Assembly: GCA_020148025.1 (NCBI GenBank) | Contig: JAHCRH010000004.1 | Span: forward strand, 1 to 52,453 | From: Patescibacteria group bacterium | GTDB taxonomy: Bacteria > Patescibacteriota > Minisyncoccia > Minisyncoccales > JAHCRE01 | DNA length: 52,453 nucleotides | Reading direction: 5' to 3' | Shown: positions 28,795 through 37,568 of the stretch, in pieces | How positions within the stretch are numbered: position 1 is the first letter of the stretch | How the letters are laid out: the number at the start of each line of letters is the position of its first letter | The notes under the pieces: generated by a model | What the model was told of the DNA's origin: nothing | The model's input: only the letters and a program-made list of their open reading frames with translations | The model's database searches: none | Position numbers and translations under genes: made by a program

Positions 28795-29508
28795 ATGGCA
28801 GGCTATAAAAAAATTTCCATTGTTTTTCTTTTAATGATTTTTTTATCTTCTGTTTTAGTTGATTTTTCCTTTGCCGCTGAAAGAGAGCTTGAAGTTCCAA
28901 TTCCGGGACTGGAAACGACTACCCTTCCGGTTTTACCAGATTATATAGGGGCTATTTACAATTTTGCCTTGATGATTATTGGCCTGGTTTGCTTTGGAGC
29001 CTTGATTTACGGTGGAATTCGCTATTTGACTTCAGCTGGTAAACCGGCTGCTATGTCTGATGCTAAAGATCAAATCTTTTCGGCCTTGTTAGGTTTAATT
29101 ATCCTATTTTCTTCTTATCTAATTTTAACTACCATTAATCCTGAGTTAGTGATTTTGAGCGAGTCACCGAAAGAAACCGTAAACTGTACTGAAGACGCTG
29201 ATTGCCCTTCGCAGGCTTGCGTAGGAGGAAGATGTAGCCAATCGGGCGATGATGCATGTATCCAAGATGCTGATTGCCCTCCCCTGGTCTGTACAGAAGG
29301 ATTCTGTAGTGCTTTGTCGGGAGGTGGCTGGACAAGCTGTTCATCTTATTTTATCTCTAACGACTGTACAAATGCTAATTGTAAATGGTGTCCTGTCTGT
29401 TCAGGAACCTCAATAAACCAATGGAAAGTTGATAAATGCGTTGATGCTGTAACAGACTGTGGATATGTTTGTGTGGTAGGAGAGTGTGGAGCGGAGACTT
29501 GCGACTGA
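28795..29508 (+). CDS. VirB2/TrbC-like pilin with cysteine-rich tail
   Basis: The 237-residue protein has a signal peptide (residues 1-27, ending SFA-A) and two membrane helices (YNFALMIIGLVCFGALIY and LLGLIILFSSYLIL) separated by a YLTSAGKPAAMSDAKDQI loop, the CPR pilin-like pattern. About 110 further residues hold some 20 cysteines, with repeats DADCPSQACVGGRC and DADCPPLVCTEGFC. The disulfide-rich tail would be extracellular. It heads a cluster with the VirB6-like gene and probably supplies the pilus or channel subunit. Confidence 0.7.
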   Translation: MAGYKKISIVFLLMIFLSSVLVDFSFAAERELEVPIPGLETTTLPVLPDYIGAIYNFALMIIGLVCFGALIYGGIRYLTSAGKPAAMSDAKDQIFSALLGLIILFSSYLILTTINPELVILSESPKETVNCTEDADCPSQACVGGRCSQSGDDACIQDADCPPLVCTEGFCSALSGGGWTSCSSYFISNDCTNANCKWCPVCSGTSINQWKVDKCVDAVTDCGYVCVVGECGAETCD

Positions 29509-29529
29509 TACGGATGGTGAGGGTGATTC

Positions 29530-29841
29530 TTGTATAACATGAGCTTTAGTAAATATCTAAAAAGAATTCAAAATTTACCTTTAGCTAAAAGGAAAATTAT
29601 TTTCTGGGCAATAATAATTACCTTTGGATTAATCCTATTTGCTTTCTATATTATAAATATCCAAAAAAAAATAAAAAATTTTCCAACCGAAAAATCTTTA
29701 AAAGAGTTGAAATTACCGGAACTTCAAGAAGAACTGAAAAAATTACCGAAATTTGAGGTGGAAGAGGAAATAAAAGAATTTAAAGAAAATATTGGGGAAA
29801 TAGAAAGATTAATTGAAGAAACTGAGAAAAAAGAGAAATAA
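29530..29841 (+). CDS. Single-span membrane protein with coiled coil
   Basis: The 103-residue protein has a basic N-terminus (SKYLKRIQNLPLAKRK), one membrane helix (IIFWAIIITFGLILFAFYII), and a charged helical tail (KLPELQEELKKLPKFEVEEE). No family recognised. It lies 21 bp after the pilin-like gene and 62 bp before the VirB6-like gene, so it may be an accessory subunit of the same apparatus. Confidence 0.7.
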   Translation: MYNMSFSKYLKRIQNLPLAKRKIIFWAIIITFGLILFAFYIINIQKKIKNFPTEKSLKELKLPELQEELKKLPKFEVEEEIKEFKENIGEIERLIEETEKKEK

Positions 29842-29903
29842 AATTAAAACCAAGGTTTTAGGTATTAATAACTAAATTAACCAAAAAATCTTTAATGAAT
29901 TAA

Positions 29904-31931
29904 ATGAATAAAAAAATTAAAAATTTTTTCTCGATTTTTAGTAAATTAAGTGAAAAAGGGTTATATCTGGTTCATCTCCTAGATAAACGAAGTTTATGGT
30001 TTGGAGCTCTTTTATTTTTTGTTATTTTTGGTCTGGTTTTTTCTTCTCGACCAGCCTTGGCGCAAATCCCTGAGCTTGGTTGCGGGTGGGGCGATGTAGG
30101 TTGCGCTGCAGCGAATTTCATCTTAAGCGTGATGATCAAAATTGTTGTATTAATCTCTTTTGGAATCCCGCTTCTTATAAGCGCTTTGTTTGTGGGGATT
30201 GTGAGTCTGATTTTGGGCTGGATTATTAGCCCTGATTTTATATCTCTAAAATTCACTCAAAATCCCTTTGTTGACATTGGTTTGTCTATCACTCGAAATT
30301 TTGCTAACATGGGTTTTATCATCTTTCTGGTGGCAATTGCTTTAGCAACTGCTTTAAGAATTAGGGAATATAAAGCCAAAAAGACTCTACCAACTTTAAT
30401 ACTGGTTGCCTTGCTCATCAATTTTAGCCCTGTCTTTTGTGGATTTATTATTGATGCTGCTAACATTGTAATGAATTTTTTCTTAACTGGTATTACAGGA
30501 CTGACCGGTTTTATAAATTTCCTTACTAGCGCGGGCCAAAGCGTCTGGAACCTCCTTATTTCAAGTGGTTTTGATGTCTGGGCGAATATAGCTGCCGCAA
30601 TGCAGATTATAATTATGATAGTTTTTAATTTTTTTGCCGGATTTATTTTTATTCTCTTTTCTGCTCTTTTTATAATGAGATATATTATGCTCTGGATTTT
30701 GGTTATTCTTTCGCCAATTGCCTTTGTTTCCTATATTCTACCAATAACAAGAAGAGGGAGAAGTCTTTTGAGTTGGAGAACTTGGTGGCAGCAATTAGTT
30801 GCCTGGTCTATTATCGGGATAATTGCTGCTTTTTTCCTTTATTTAGGATTTACTATGATTAGTATGATTAATGCTGACCCTAGTAGTGTCGTTACTTATC
30901 CTAATCTATCAGGACTTGGTCTGATGAATAATATCTTACCATATCTTATTCCTTTGGTTTTGTTATGGATTGCCTATGATCAGACAAAAAAGACTTCTGC
31001 TATGTTTGCCCGGGAGATTATTGAAATGCCAGAAAAAGCAGCTAAAGCAGCGGTGATGACGGCAGCAATAGCAGCAACAGCTGGAGCAGCAGGGGCAGCC
31101 GGAGGGGCATTGAAAGCAATGCCAGCAGCGATTGGAAAATTAGGCAAGAAAATGCAAAAATATGGTACTGCCCATCCCGGTACATTAAGAGGTACGCTAG
31201 CTAGAGGAGTAGGGACAGCTGTAACCTATCCAGCAGAATGGGGAAGACGAAGGATAGAATGGGCTGAAAAAAAAGCAGAAGAACATCCGAGGTTCGCAAA
31301 AATGGTTAAAGGAGCAGGAAAAGGTCTAAAGGCAGCCCTTTGGGAACACAAAAAAGAAGAAGAAGGCAGAGAATTAACACCAGAAGAAATAGAAAGTGGA
31401 TATGTAATACAAGAAGGAAAAAGGGGGAGAAAATTGACACCAAAGGAAATGGAAAAGAAACGAACGATAAAAATAATTATAAAACCAGGAGTTATAATCC
31501 CTACAAAAGAAGCTTTAAAAACGGTAAAAGAAGGTGTCAAAACTGCCTGGAAAGATTTTATAAAAAAAAGAGGGGCAGTGATACCGCTAAAGAAAGAAAG
31601 GGACATAGAGAAAATAGAAAACGCAATAGCAAAAAAGGAAAGGGAGGAAGCGCTAACGGAAGATGAGCTAAGAGGATTGACAGAAACACTAAGAAAAATA
31701 TGGGAAGAGCAGGGAAGAGAACCAACTTTAAGAGAATTGCGAGAGGAACTAAATAAAATAAGGAAGGAGGTAGAACAAAAACGACCATCAGCGCCGCCAC
31801 CGCCAACAGCCCCGCCAGAAAAAAAACCAAAAGAGGAAAAACCACCTGAAAAAAAGAAAAAACCAAAAGAAAAGAAACCTACTGGTCCGCCACCAGAAGA
31901 AATTGGCGAAACTGGAATGAGAAAAGAATAA
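29904..31931 (+). CDS. VirB6/TrbL-like polytopic membrane protein
   Basis: The 675-residue protein has a signal-like helix, then about seven membrane helices to residue 360 (including IVVLISFGIPLLISALFVGI and MLWILVILSPIAFVSYILP). An Ala-rich segment follows, then a long charged cytosolic tail ending in a Pro/Lys-rich stretch (PPPPTAPPEKKPKEEKPP). The membrane part matches the TrbL/VirB6 inner-membrane channel subunits of type IV secretion systems. The tail is far longer than in classical VirB6. The terminator is at 31936. Confidence 0.8.
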   Translation: MNKKIKNFFSIFSKLSEKGLYLVHLLDKRSLWFGALLFFVIFGLVFSSRPALAQIPELGCGWGDVGCAAANFILSVMIKIVVLISFGIPLLISALFVGIVSLILGWIISPDFISLKFTQNPFVDIGLSITRNFANMGFIIFLVAIALATALRIREYKAKKTLPTLILVALLINFSPVFCGFIIDAANIVMNFFLTGITGLTGFINFLTSAGQSVWNLLISSGFDVWANIAAAMQIIIMIVFNFFAGFIFILFSALFIMRYIMLWILVILSPIAFVSYILPITRRGRSLLSWRTWWQQLVAWSIIGIIAAFFLYLGFTMISMINADPSSVVTYPNLSGLGLMNNILPYLIPLVLLWIAYDQTKKTSAMFAREIIEMPEKAAKAAVMTAAIAATAGAAGAAGGALKAMPAAIGKLGKKMQKYGTAHPGTLRGTLARGVGTAVTYPAEWGRRRIEWAEKKAEEHPRFAKMVKGAGKGLKAALWEHKKEEEGRELTPEEIESGYVIQEGKRGRKLTPKEMEKKRTIKIIIKPGVIIPTKEALKTVKEGVKTAWKDFIKKRGAVIPLKKERDIEKIENAIAKKEREEALTEDELRGLTETLRKIWEEQGREPTLRELREELNKIRKEVEQKRPSAPPPPTAPPEKKPKEEKPPEKKKKPKEKKPTGPPPEEIGETGMRKE

Positions 31932-31935
31932 TAAA

Positions 31936-31965
31936 AAAGAGAGTTGGGCAAGCCAACTCTTTTTA
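31936..31965. terminator. Bidirectional terminator
   Basis: AGAGTTGG, GCAA, CCAACTC with TTTTTATTTTTT after it and an A-run before; it serves the VirB6-like gene and the convergent SPFH gene. Confidence 0.85.
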
Positions 31966-33105
31966 TTTTTTGGATTTCTTTTCTCTTCTTTTTGAAACTT
32001 CAGTGAAAATACCTGCTATCCTAGCAATAGTTGGGCTTATTCCCATTACTTCACCTGTTAAGAACAAACTTCCGGTGGTAGCGAGGGTCTCAAGCACATC
32101 AAGTTCATAGGCTTTTCTCAATGCATCTTTTTCAGGATAGCCAGTCTCAACTAATCTTTCTTTTGTCCGCCTAATCGATTCTGTTCTTAAGGTAGCTTCT
32201 CTCATTGCTTCAAAAACCGCTGCCTCAGCTCGGCGTCTTTCCTCAAGTGGTCTCTGACGAGCTTTAATTACGCTTTCATCTAAACCGAATTCAGCAACAA
32301 CTACCCGATGGATTTCCTTGATTCCTCTTTTTTTGGCTTCTCTTTTCAAATCTTTAAATTCTTTTTCAAGGCGCTTGTGGCCTGCAAGGCGGATTTCTAA
32401 TTCCTTTTTTTTCTTCTCGCTTTCCTCCTTAAGAAGTCTATAGACTCGAGCTCTTGCCTTCTTCGGACCCTTATCAATCTCTTCCTGGAATATTTCAATT
32501 TCCCTCTTAATCTCTTCTAGTTGGTTTTCTGTTAGTTCCGGTGCTTCTTTTAATCGCTCTATTAGATTTCCACGAGCCCTTCCTTCGTCAAGGGCTTCCT
32601 TTATTGACAGAGTATTAAGATAACCCCGGATTATCGGTTCTATTGTGTCCTCTATCCACTTGGCCCAATTTCTCACCTCATAAATTGCATCTTCGATCTT
32701 CTTTTCATCAAGTTCAACATAGCTTTTTGGATCTTTGAGAGTAGCCGAGCCATCACGGAAATCGATTTTCGGTTGAGTAGCAAAAATTGGGACAGGCTGT
32801 TCCCATAACCGAGGTTTTGCCCGAACTGTCTCAATAAAAGGAATCATCCACCTTAAACCTGGCTTCAGTTTCCTTTGATATTCTCCAAATCTCTCGATAA
32901 TCCAAACTTCTGGTTTTTGAACAATTTTGAGACCACTGAGAAGAATTGCAACAATAAACAGCAATACCCCTAAGACTCCAATAGCGAATCCGAAGAATCT
33001 AAATATCCAACCACCGAGGCAAATAACACCAGCAAATCCAACAAGCCAGACTATTGTACTGATGAAGCTATCCAATTTTTCTATCTCGGGCTTTTTCTCT
33101 GCCAT
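31963..33105 (-). CDS. SPFH / band 7 family membrane protein
   Basis: The 380-residue protein has two N-terminal membrane helices (residues 16-60), then the SPFH domain (VQKPEVWIIERFGEYQRKL, LKPGLRWMIPFIETV, IKEALDEGRARGNLIERL), with a charged coiled coil of about 90 residues inserted in its second half (LTENQLEEIKREIEIFQEE). These proteins scaffold membrane microdomains and often regulate proteases. It has its own strong promoter and GGAGGTGA before the ATG. It interrupts the secretion cluster in the opposite orientation. Confidence 0.85.
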   Translation of the reverse strand: MAEKKPEIEKLDSFISTIVWLVGFAGVICLGGWIFRFFGFAIGVLGVLLFIVAILLSGLKIVQKPEVWIIERFGEYQRKLKPGLRWMIPFIETVRAKPRLWEQPVPIFATQPKIDFRDGSATLKDPKSYVELDEKKIEDAIYEVRNWAKWIEDTIEPIIRGYLNTLSIKEALDEGRARGNLIERLKEAPELTENQLEEIKREIEIFQEEIDKGPKKARARVYRLLKEESEKKKKELEIRLAGHKRLEKEFKDLKREAKKRGIKEIHRVVVAEFGLDESVIKARQRPLEERRRAEAAVFEAMREATLRTESIRRTKERLVETGYPEKDALRKAYELDVLETLATTGSLFLTGEVMGISPTIARIAGIFTEVSKRREKKSKK

Positions 33106-33200
33106 TTCTTTTCACCTCCATCCTTATTTAGTTTTTAAAGACGGGGAATCTTTAATTTTCCCCGCTTTTTAATTATATTATATTAAAATATTTTTGTCAA
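33106..33200 (-). promoter_or_regulatory. Promoter and hairpin leader of the SPFH gene
   Basis: On the minus strand TTGACA (33200-33195), 17 bp, TATAAT (33077 offset: 33177-33172). The leader contains GCGGGGAA...TTCCCCGTC, a hairpin, then GGAGGTGA before the start. The hairpin has no T-run long enough to be a clear terminator. Confidence 0.7.
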
Positions 33201-33229
33201 TAGCTACATACAAGCCTTTGCTATAGAAA

Positions 33230-33433
33230 TTATAATTTAAATATATCCTCTTCTCCGGCAAGGAGAAGAAGGATATCGATTAACCACCAAATACCAAGAC
33301 CACCGAAAGTAACTAATTTTAAAATTCCAGTGAAATAGGCTCCACGATAAAAACGGTCGAGTCCACACCATCCCAAAAAAATAGAAAGAAAAAGAGTAAC
33401 TAATGGATCTTTTTCTCCCGATTCTTCTTCCAT
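33230..33433 (-). CDS. TM2-domain membrane protein
   Basis: The 67-residue protein has the TM2 pattern: a helix VTLFLSIFLGWCGLDRFYRG followed by the second GILKLVTFGGLGIWWLIDIL with the DRF motif between. Function unknown. TATTTT at 33440-33445 with TTGAAA 17 bp upstream leaves only six nt before the ATG, so the message looks leaderless. Confidence 0.85.
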   Translation of the reverse strand: MEEESGEKDPLVTLFLSIFLGWCGLDRFYRGAYFTGILKLVTFGGLGIWWLIDILLLLAGEEDIFKL

Positions 33434-33562
33434 AGTACTAAAATAACAAAAAGAGTGAAAAATTTCAAGTTCTCTTTATATTCTTTTTATGTCATAATTA
33501 ATAGACTAATCTTTACGAATATTTTTACAAAAACTTAATAAAATGATAAAATATATCTAATA

Positions 33563-34003
33563 ATGCCAAAAGAAAATATGCCAGAAAAAATATCAAATGA
33601 AATCCTGAAAGAACTTGTGAAATTAATCGAGTCTGAAGATACGGCTTTAGAAATTACTAGGATTTGTTTTGAAAATGGAGTAAAAGAAGAAGAAAAGATT
33701 AGAGAAATAGGTTATCAGACTGGGCGAGTTTTGCTTGGTGATTTGTCTCCCGAGGAACTACCAAAAATTCTGACAGAAAAGGCGAAGCTTTCTTCTTTCT
33801 TAGCTGAAAAGATTGCCCGGGAAATTAATGAGTCAATTTTTAATCCAGTGAAAGCGAATTTGGAAGAATTATATAAAATTGAAATAGCTCCATCAGCTGG
33901 AGTTGTTCCTTCTGTTCCAAAAACTGCTATACCAGAAGAAAAACCAACTCCACCAAAAGCAGATATCTATAGAGAGCCTGTTGAACAACCTGAAACTGAA
34001 TAA
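33563..34003 (+). CDS. Conserved-looking protein at the start of the VirB4 cluster
   Basis: The 146-residue soluble protein has a helical body (LKELVKLIESEDTALEITR; GYQTGRVLLGDLSPEELPK) and a Pro-rich acidic tail (PEEKPTPPKADIYREPVEQ). Not recognised. It is 10 bp upstream of the PrgI gene and so belongs to that operon; TGATAAAAT lies 10 nt before the ATG. It may be a cytosolic partner of the secretion machine, but this is inferred from position only. Confidence 0.7.
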   Translation: MPKENMPEKISNEILKELVKLIESEDTALEITRICFENGVKEEEKIREIGYQTGRVLLGDLSPEELPKILTEKAKLSSFLAEKIAREINESIFNPVKANLEELYKIEIAPSAGVVPSVPKTAIPEEKPTPPKADIYREPVEQPETE

Positions 34004-34013
34004 TTAAAATTCT

Positions 34014-34433
34014 ATGGAATTTACTGTTCCTCAATTTATTGAAAGGGAGCCAAAAATAGTCGGGCCTCTCACTTTTAAACAGTTTATTTTCGTTGCCGTA
34101 GCTGGAGGCGCTTGTTTTTTTCTTTATTTTTTTATTGGCAAAAAAAATCTCCCTCTTTTTATAATAATCGCCGTAATTTTAATGGGAGGATCCTTAGCTC
34201 TTTGCTTTTTGAGAATTAAAGGTTATACCTTGCCAATGATCATAAAAAATTTCTTTGTCTATTCAGTCTCTGCTAAAATTTTTCTCTGGAGAAGAAAAAT
34301 TGTGTCACCTAAATTTAAAAAAGTTGAAAGATTTGAAAAGGCAGAGGTTGAAGAAGGGGCTACATTAAAAATGGCTAAAAAAAGCCATCTACAGAAATTA
34401 TCAACCCAGGTAGAAACCAGGACAATAAAATAA
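34014..34433 (+). CDS. PrgI family membrane protein
   Basis: The 139-residue protein starts MEFTVPQFIEREPKIVGPLT, typical of PrgI, with two membrane helices (FIFVAVAGGACFFLYFFIG, LFIIIAVILMGGSLALCFL) and a basic C-terminal tail. PrgI is the VirB3-like partner of the VirB4 ATPase in Gram-positive conjugation systems and CPR genomes. Its place two genes before virB4 fits. Confidence 0.88.
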   Translation: MEFTVPQFIEREPKIVGPLTFKQFIFVAVAGGACFFLYFFIGKKNLPLFIIIAVILMGGSLALCFLRIKGYTLPMIIKNFFVYSVSAKIFLWRRKIVSPKFKKVERFEKAEVEEGATLKMAKKSHLQKLSTQVETRTIK

Positions 34434-34484
34434 TTTTGGGAGGCAGAGAGACAGGGGAGGGACAGTCCCTAATCCATTAAACTT

Positions 34485-35132
34485 ATGCCAAGAATACCCA
34501 CACAACAATTTTTAGAAATTGAGCAAATCAGAGAAGGGGTGCTTGTTTTAAGAAATAAGACCTTAAGAGGAATCCTGATGGTTTCTTCTTTAAATTTTGC
34601 TTTAAAATCTGAGGAAGAGCAGACTGCCATTCTGTATCAATTTCAAGAGTTCTTGAATTCTTTAGATTTCTCTTGCCAAATTCTTATCCAAACCCGAAGA
34701 TTAAATATTACCGGTTATTTAGATAAATTGAAAGACCTTGAAGAAAAACAAGAAAATGAACTCTTAAAAATTCAAACTAAAGGTTATCGCGAATTTATTG
34801 CCGGAATGATAAAGGGAGGAGCAATTATGACGAAAAACTTCTTTATTATCATTCCTTTTCACCCGCCCCCTTTGGAAATCCAAAAATTTGTGGGTAAAAA
34901 AAAGCCCTCTGAAACCCAAAAAGTTCCAACTTTGACCGAGGAAACCTTTCAAAGACATAAAGGCCAGCTCTGGCAGAGAATGGAGTTTGTTGCCCTGGGA
35001 TTAAGAAGGTGTGGTCTCCAAGCCATTCCTCTAATTACTCCTGAACTAATTGAGCTTTTCTGGAAATTCTACCATCCAAAAGAAGCAGAATTTGGTTATT
35101 ATCCTGAAATTCCTCCAGAACTTGCCCAATAA
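34485..35132 (+). CDS. TraC-like N-terminal domain protein
   Basis: The 215-residue protein (MPRIPTQQFLEIEQIREGVL, SLNFALKSEEEQTAILYQFQ, LQAIPLITPELIELFWKFYH) matches the stand-alone TraC-like domain that precedes virB4 in many Parcubacteria clusters. The VirB4 N-terminal part seems to be split off here as a separate gene. It lies between PrgI and virB4 in the same direction. Confidence 0.75.
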   Translation: MPRIPTQQFLEIEQIREGVLVLRNKTLRGILMVSSLNFALKSEEEQTAILYQFQEFLNSLDFSCQILIQTRRLNITGYLDKLKDLEEKQENELLKIQTKGYREFIAGMIKGGAIMTKNFFIIIPFHPPPLEIQKFVGKKKPSETQKVPTLTEETFQRHKGQLWQRMEFVALGLRRCGLQAIPLITPELIELFWKFYHPKEAEFGYYPEIPPELAQ

Positions 35133-35214
35133 AAATCATACTAACATTTAAACATATTAACATTTAAACAGAAATTAAATTGGAATTGTTCAGATGCCTA
35201 AATCTTAAAATAAT

Positions 35215-37014
35215 ATGAAGTTTCCATTCCTCAAAAAAAAGAAAAAGGAAATCGAAATTCCCAAAAAAATATTTGAAGCAGAAATCCTCAAGGTAAGTGA
35301 TATTATTGCCCCTTCTTCAATTGAAATTTCCCAGAATTATCTGAAATTGGGAGAGAAATTTGCCAGAAGTTATTTTATTTTTTCTTATCCAAGATACTTA
35401 AGCACGGCCTGGCTTTCTCCAGTCATAAATTTAGATATTCCTCTAGACATTTCCTTTTTCGTCCATCCAATTGAGACGGGAACGGTTTTGAAGCAACTGG
35501 TGAAAAGGGTGACTGAAGTTCAATCAGAAATTATGGAAAGGGAGGAAAAGGGTCTTGTTCGAGATCCAGTTTTGGAAACTGCCTTCCGGGATTTGGAAGA
35601 GTTGAGAGATAAACTTCAGACCGCCCGAGAAAAGATGTTTAAATTTGGCCTTTATCTCACTGTTTATCTCGATAAAAAAGAAGATTTTAGGAATATTGAA
35701 ACTACTCTTCGTTCAATCCTTGAATCCAGATTGATTTATATTAAACCAGCTCTTTTTCAACAGCACGAAGGATTTATCTCCACTTCTCCTTATTGTTTGG
35801 ATCGACTTCTAATCCATACTCCAATGAATACTGAACCCCTTTCTTCTGTCTTCCCTTTTATTTCTTTTGATTTAAGCTCTAACGAGGGAATTTTATATGG
35901 AATCAACAGGCATAACAATTCTTTGATTTTGTTTGACAGATTCAGTTTAGAGAATGCGAACTCTTGTCTTTTTGCTAAGGCGGGCAGCGGGAAATCGTAT
36001 TCTGTCAAATTGGAAGTTTTGCGTTCTCTGATGTTGGGAGTTGACGCTATTATAATTGATCCTGAAAACGAATATGAATTCTTATCTGATGCTGTTGGTG
36101 GTTCTTTCTTTAAAATTTCTCTAGCCTCTCCCAATCATATTAATCCTTTTGAATTACCACCCCCTAGAGAAGACGAAAAACCAGAAGATGTTTTAAGGTC
36201 AAATATCATAAACTTGGTCGGTTTGTTAAGGATTATGTTGGGCGGTCTAACTCCAGAAGAAGATGCCATTATTGATAGGGCGTTAAGCGAAACTTATGCC
36301 GCCAAAGACATTACCCCTGAATCTGATCCCTCTCTCTGGAAAGAAAACCTTCCTCTAATGGAAGATTTAGAAACAGTTCTGGGAACTATGGAAGGGACTG
36401 AATCCCTAGTAAGGAGGTTGCAGAAATTTACTAAAGGAGCTTACGCTATATTTTTCAACCAACCATCGAATATCTCAATGGAAAATAAAATGGTTGTTTT
36501 TGGAATAAGAGACATGGAAGAAGAGTTAAGACCAATGGCCCTTTATATAATTTTGAGATACATTTGGAAGACAGTCAGAGCTACTCTTAAAAAAAGAATT
36601 TTAATTGTTGATGAGGCCTGGTGGTTAATGCAATCGGAAGATGGAGCTTCATTTCTTTATGGAATTTGTAAGCGGGCAAGAAAATATTGGTTGGGAGTAA
36701 CAACTATCACCCAGGATATTGGAGATTTTATGAAATCATCTTATGGCCAACCAATTATTACCAACTCTTCTTTGCAACTCTTATTAAAGCAATCACCAGC
36801 CACAATTGACATTGTTAAAAAAACTTTTCTTTTAACTGAACAAGAAAAATATATGTTGTTGGAGGGAGCAGTGGGTGAGGGATTATTTTTCGCCGGGCAG
36901 AAACACGTTGCTATAAAAGTAGTTGCTTCTTATGCTGAGGATCAGATAATCACCACTACTCCTGAAGAAGTTTTAAAAATAAGAAAAGCTAAAAAAGAAT
37001 TAGCTGGAGACTAA
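35215..37014 (+). CDS. virB4: VirB4-family type IV secretion ATPase
   Basis: The 599-residue protein has Walker A AKAGSGKSYSVKLEVL near residue 258, IIDPENEYEFL, Walker B RILIVDEAWWLMQ near 466 and TQDIGDFMKS. It is the motor for pilus biogenesis and substrate transport. The family is normally around 800 residues; here the N-terminal part is short, consistent with the separate TraC-like gene upstream. No coupling protein (VirD4) or relaxase is in the window, so this may be a DNA-uptake, secretion or pilus machine rather than a conjugation system. Confidence 0.92.
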   Translation: MKFPFLKKKKKEIEIPKKIFEAEILKVSDIIAPSSIEISQNYLKLGEKFARSYFIFSYPRYLSTAWLSPVINLDIPLDISFFVHPIETGTVLKQLVKRVTEVQSEIMEREEKGLVRDPVLETAFRDLEELRDKLQTAREKMFKFGLYLTVYLDKKEDFRNIETTLRSILESRLIYIKPALFQQHEGFISTSPYCLDRLLIHTPMNTEPLSSVFPFISFDLSSNEGILYGINRHNNSLILFDRFSLENANSCLFAKAGSGKSYSVKLEVLRSLMLGVDAIIIDPENEYEFLSDAVGGSFFKISLASPNHINPFELPPPREDEKPEDVLRSNIINLVGLLRIMLGGLTPEEDAIIDRALSETYAAKDITPESDPSLWKENLPLMEDLETVLGTMEGTESLVRRLQKFTKGAYAIFFNQPSNISMENKMVVFGIRDMEEELRPMALYIILRYIWKTVRATLKKRILIVDEAWWLMQSEDGASFLYGICKRARKYWLGVTTITQDIGDFMKSSYGQPIITNSSLQLLLKQSPATIDIVKKTFLLTEQEKYMLLEGAVGEGLFFAGQKHVAIKVVASYAEDQIITTTPEEVLKIRKAKKELAGD

Positions 37015-37016
37015 AA

Positions 37017-37042
37017 TAAAAGGAGCTTAGCTCCTTTTTCTG
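37017..37042 (+). terminator. Terminator after virB4
   Basis: AAAAGGAGC, TTA, GCTCCTTTTT. A second inverted pair AAAACCCTG/CAGGGTTTT (37056-37083) follows and may serve khpB on the other strand. Confidence 0.8.
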
Positions 37043-37106
37043 ATAATTAACAATTAAAACCCTGATACGAAGACAGGGTTTTAAAATACAAAAATCCTAT
37101 CGGGTT

Positions 37107-37568
37107 TTAAGGATAGGGTTTAATCACTACCTTTCTTTCTGGTTCCTGACCAATGCTTTCGCTAGTAACGTCTTGACGGTCAGCTATTTCCAAATGAATA
37201 ATTCTTCTTTCATAAGCTGGCATAGAAGATAAAATCCTTTCTTTTTTTGTTAAAGCAACCTCATCAGCAATTGAGCGAGCCATCTCTTTCAGGTATTCAA
37301 TTTTTCTCTTTTTATAATCATTGATATCCAGATCAATAAAAAAAGTTTCTTTAATTTTTCTTCTTAAAATTACCCTTAGAAGGCGCTGAATCTCCAACAG
37401 AGTCTGTCCTCCTTCTCCAATCAGAATCTGAGGTTTTTCCGTTCTCAAATTTATAGATAAAGTTTCTTCTTTCTGGGACGAAGATTCAATTTTAACATCA
37501 ATCGTCATTTTTCTAAAAAATTCCTCAATCTCCGTTTTAATTTTTTTAAGATCGTCTTGATTAAGCAT
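37107..37568 (-). CDS. khpB: KH and R3H domain RNA-binding protein KhpB (Jag)
   Basis: The 153-residue protein has a KH domain with the GxxG loop (ILIGEGGQTLLEIQRLLR near residue 50) and a C-terminal R3H domain (YLKEMARSIADEVALTKKE, MPAYERRIIHLEI). The N-terminal Jag linker domain is absent. KhpB binds RNA and affects cell division and envelope growth in Gram-positive bacteria. It overlaps yidC by 8 bp in the conserved origin cluster. Confidence 0.92.
   Translation of the reverse strand: MLNQDDLKKIKTEIEEFFRKMTIDVKIESSSQKEETLSINLRTEKPQILIGEGGQTLLEIQRLLRVILRRKIKETFFIDLDINDYKKRKIEYLKEMARSIADEVALTKKERILSSMPAYERRIIHLEIADRQDVTSESIGQEPERKVVIKPYP

Noticed and set aside
31226-31951. Long minus-strand frame opposite the VirB6-like tail
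   Set aside because: Antisense shadow of a Lys/Glu/Pro-rich tail; no ribosome site or family match.
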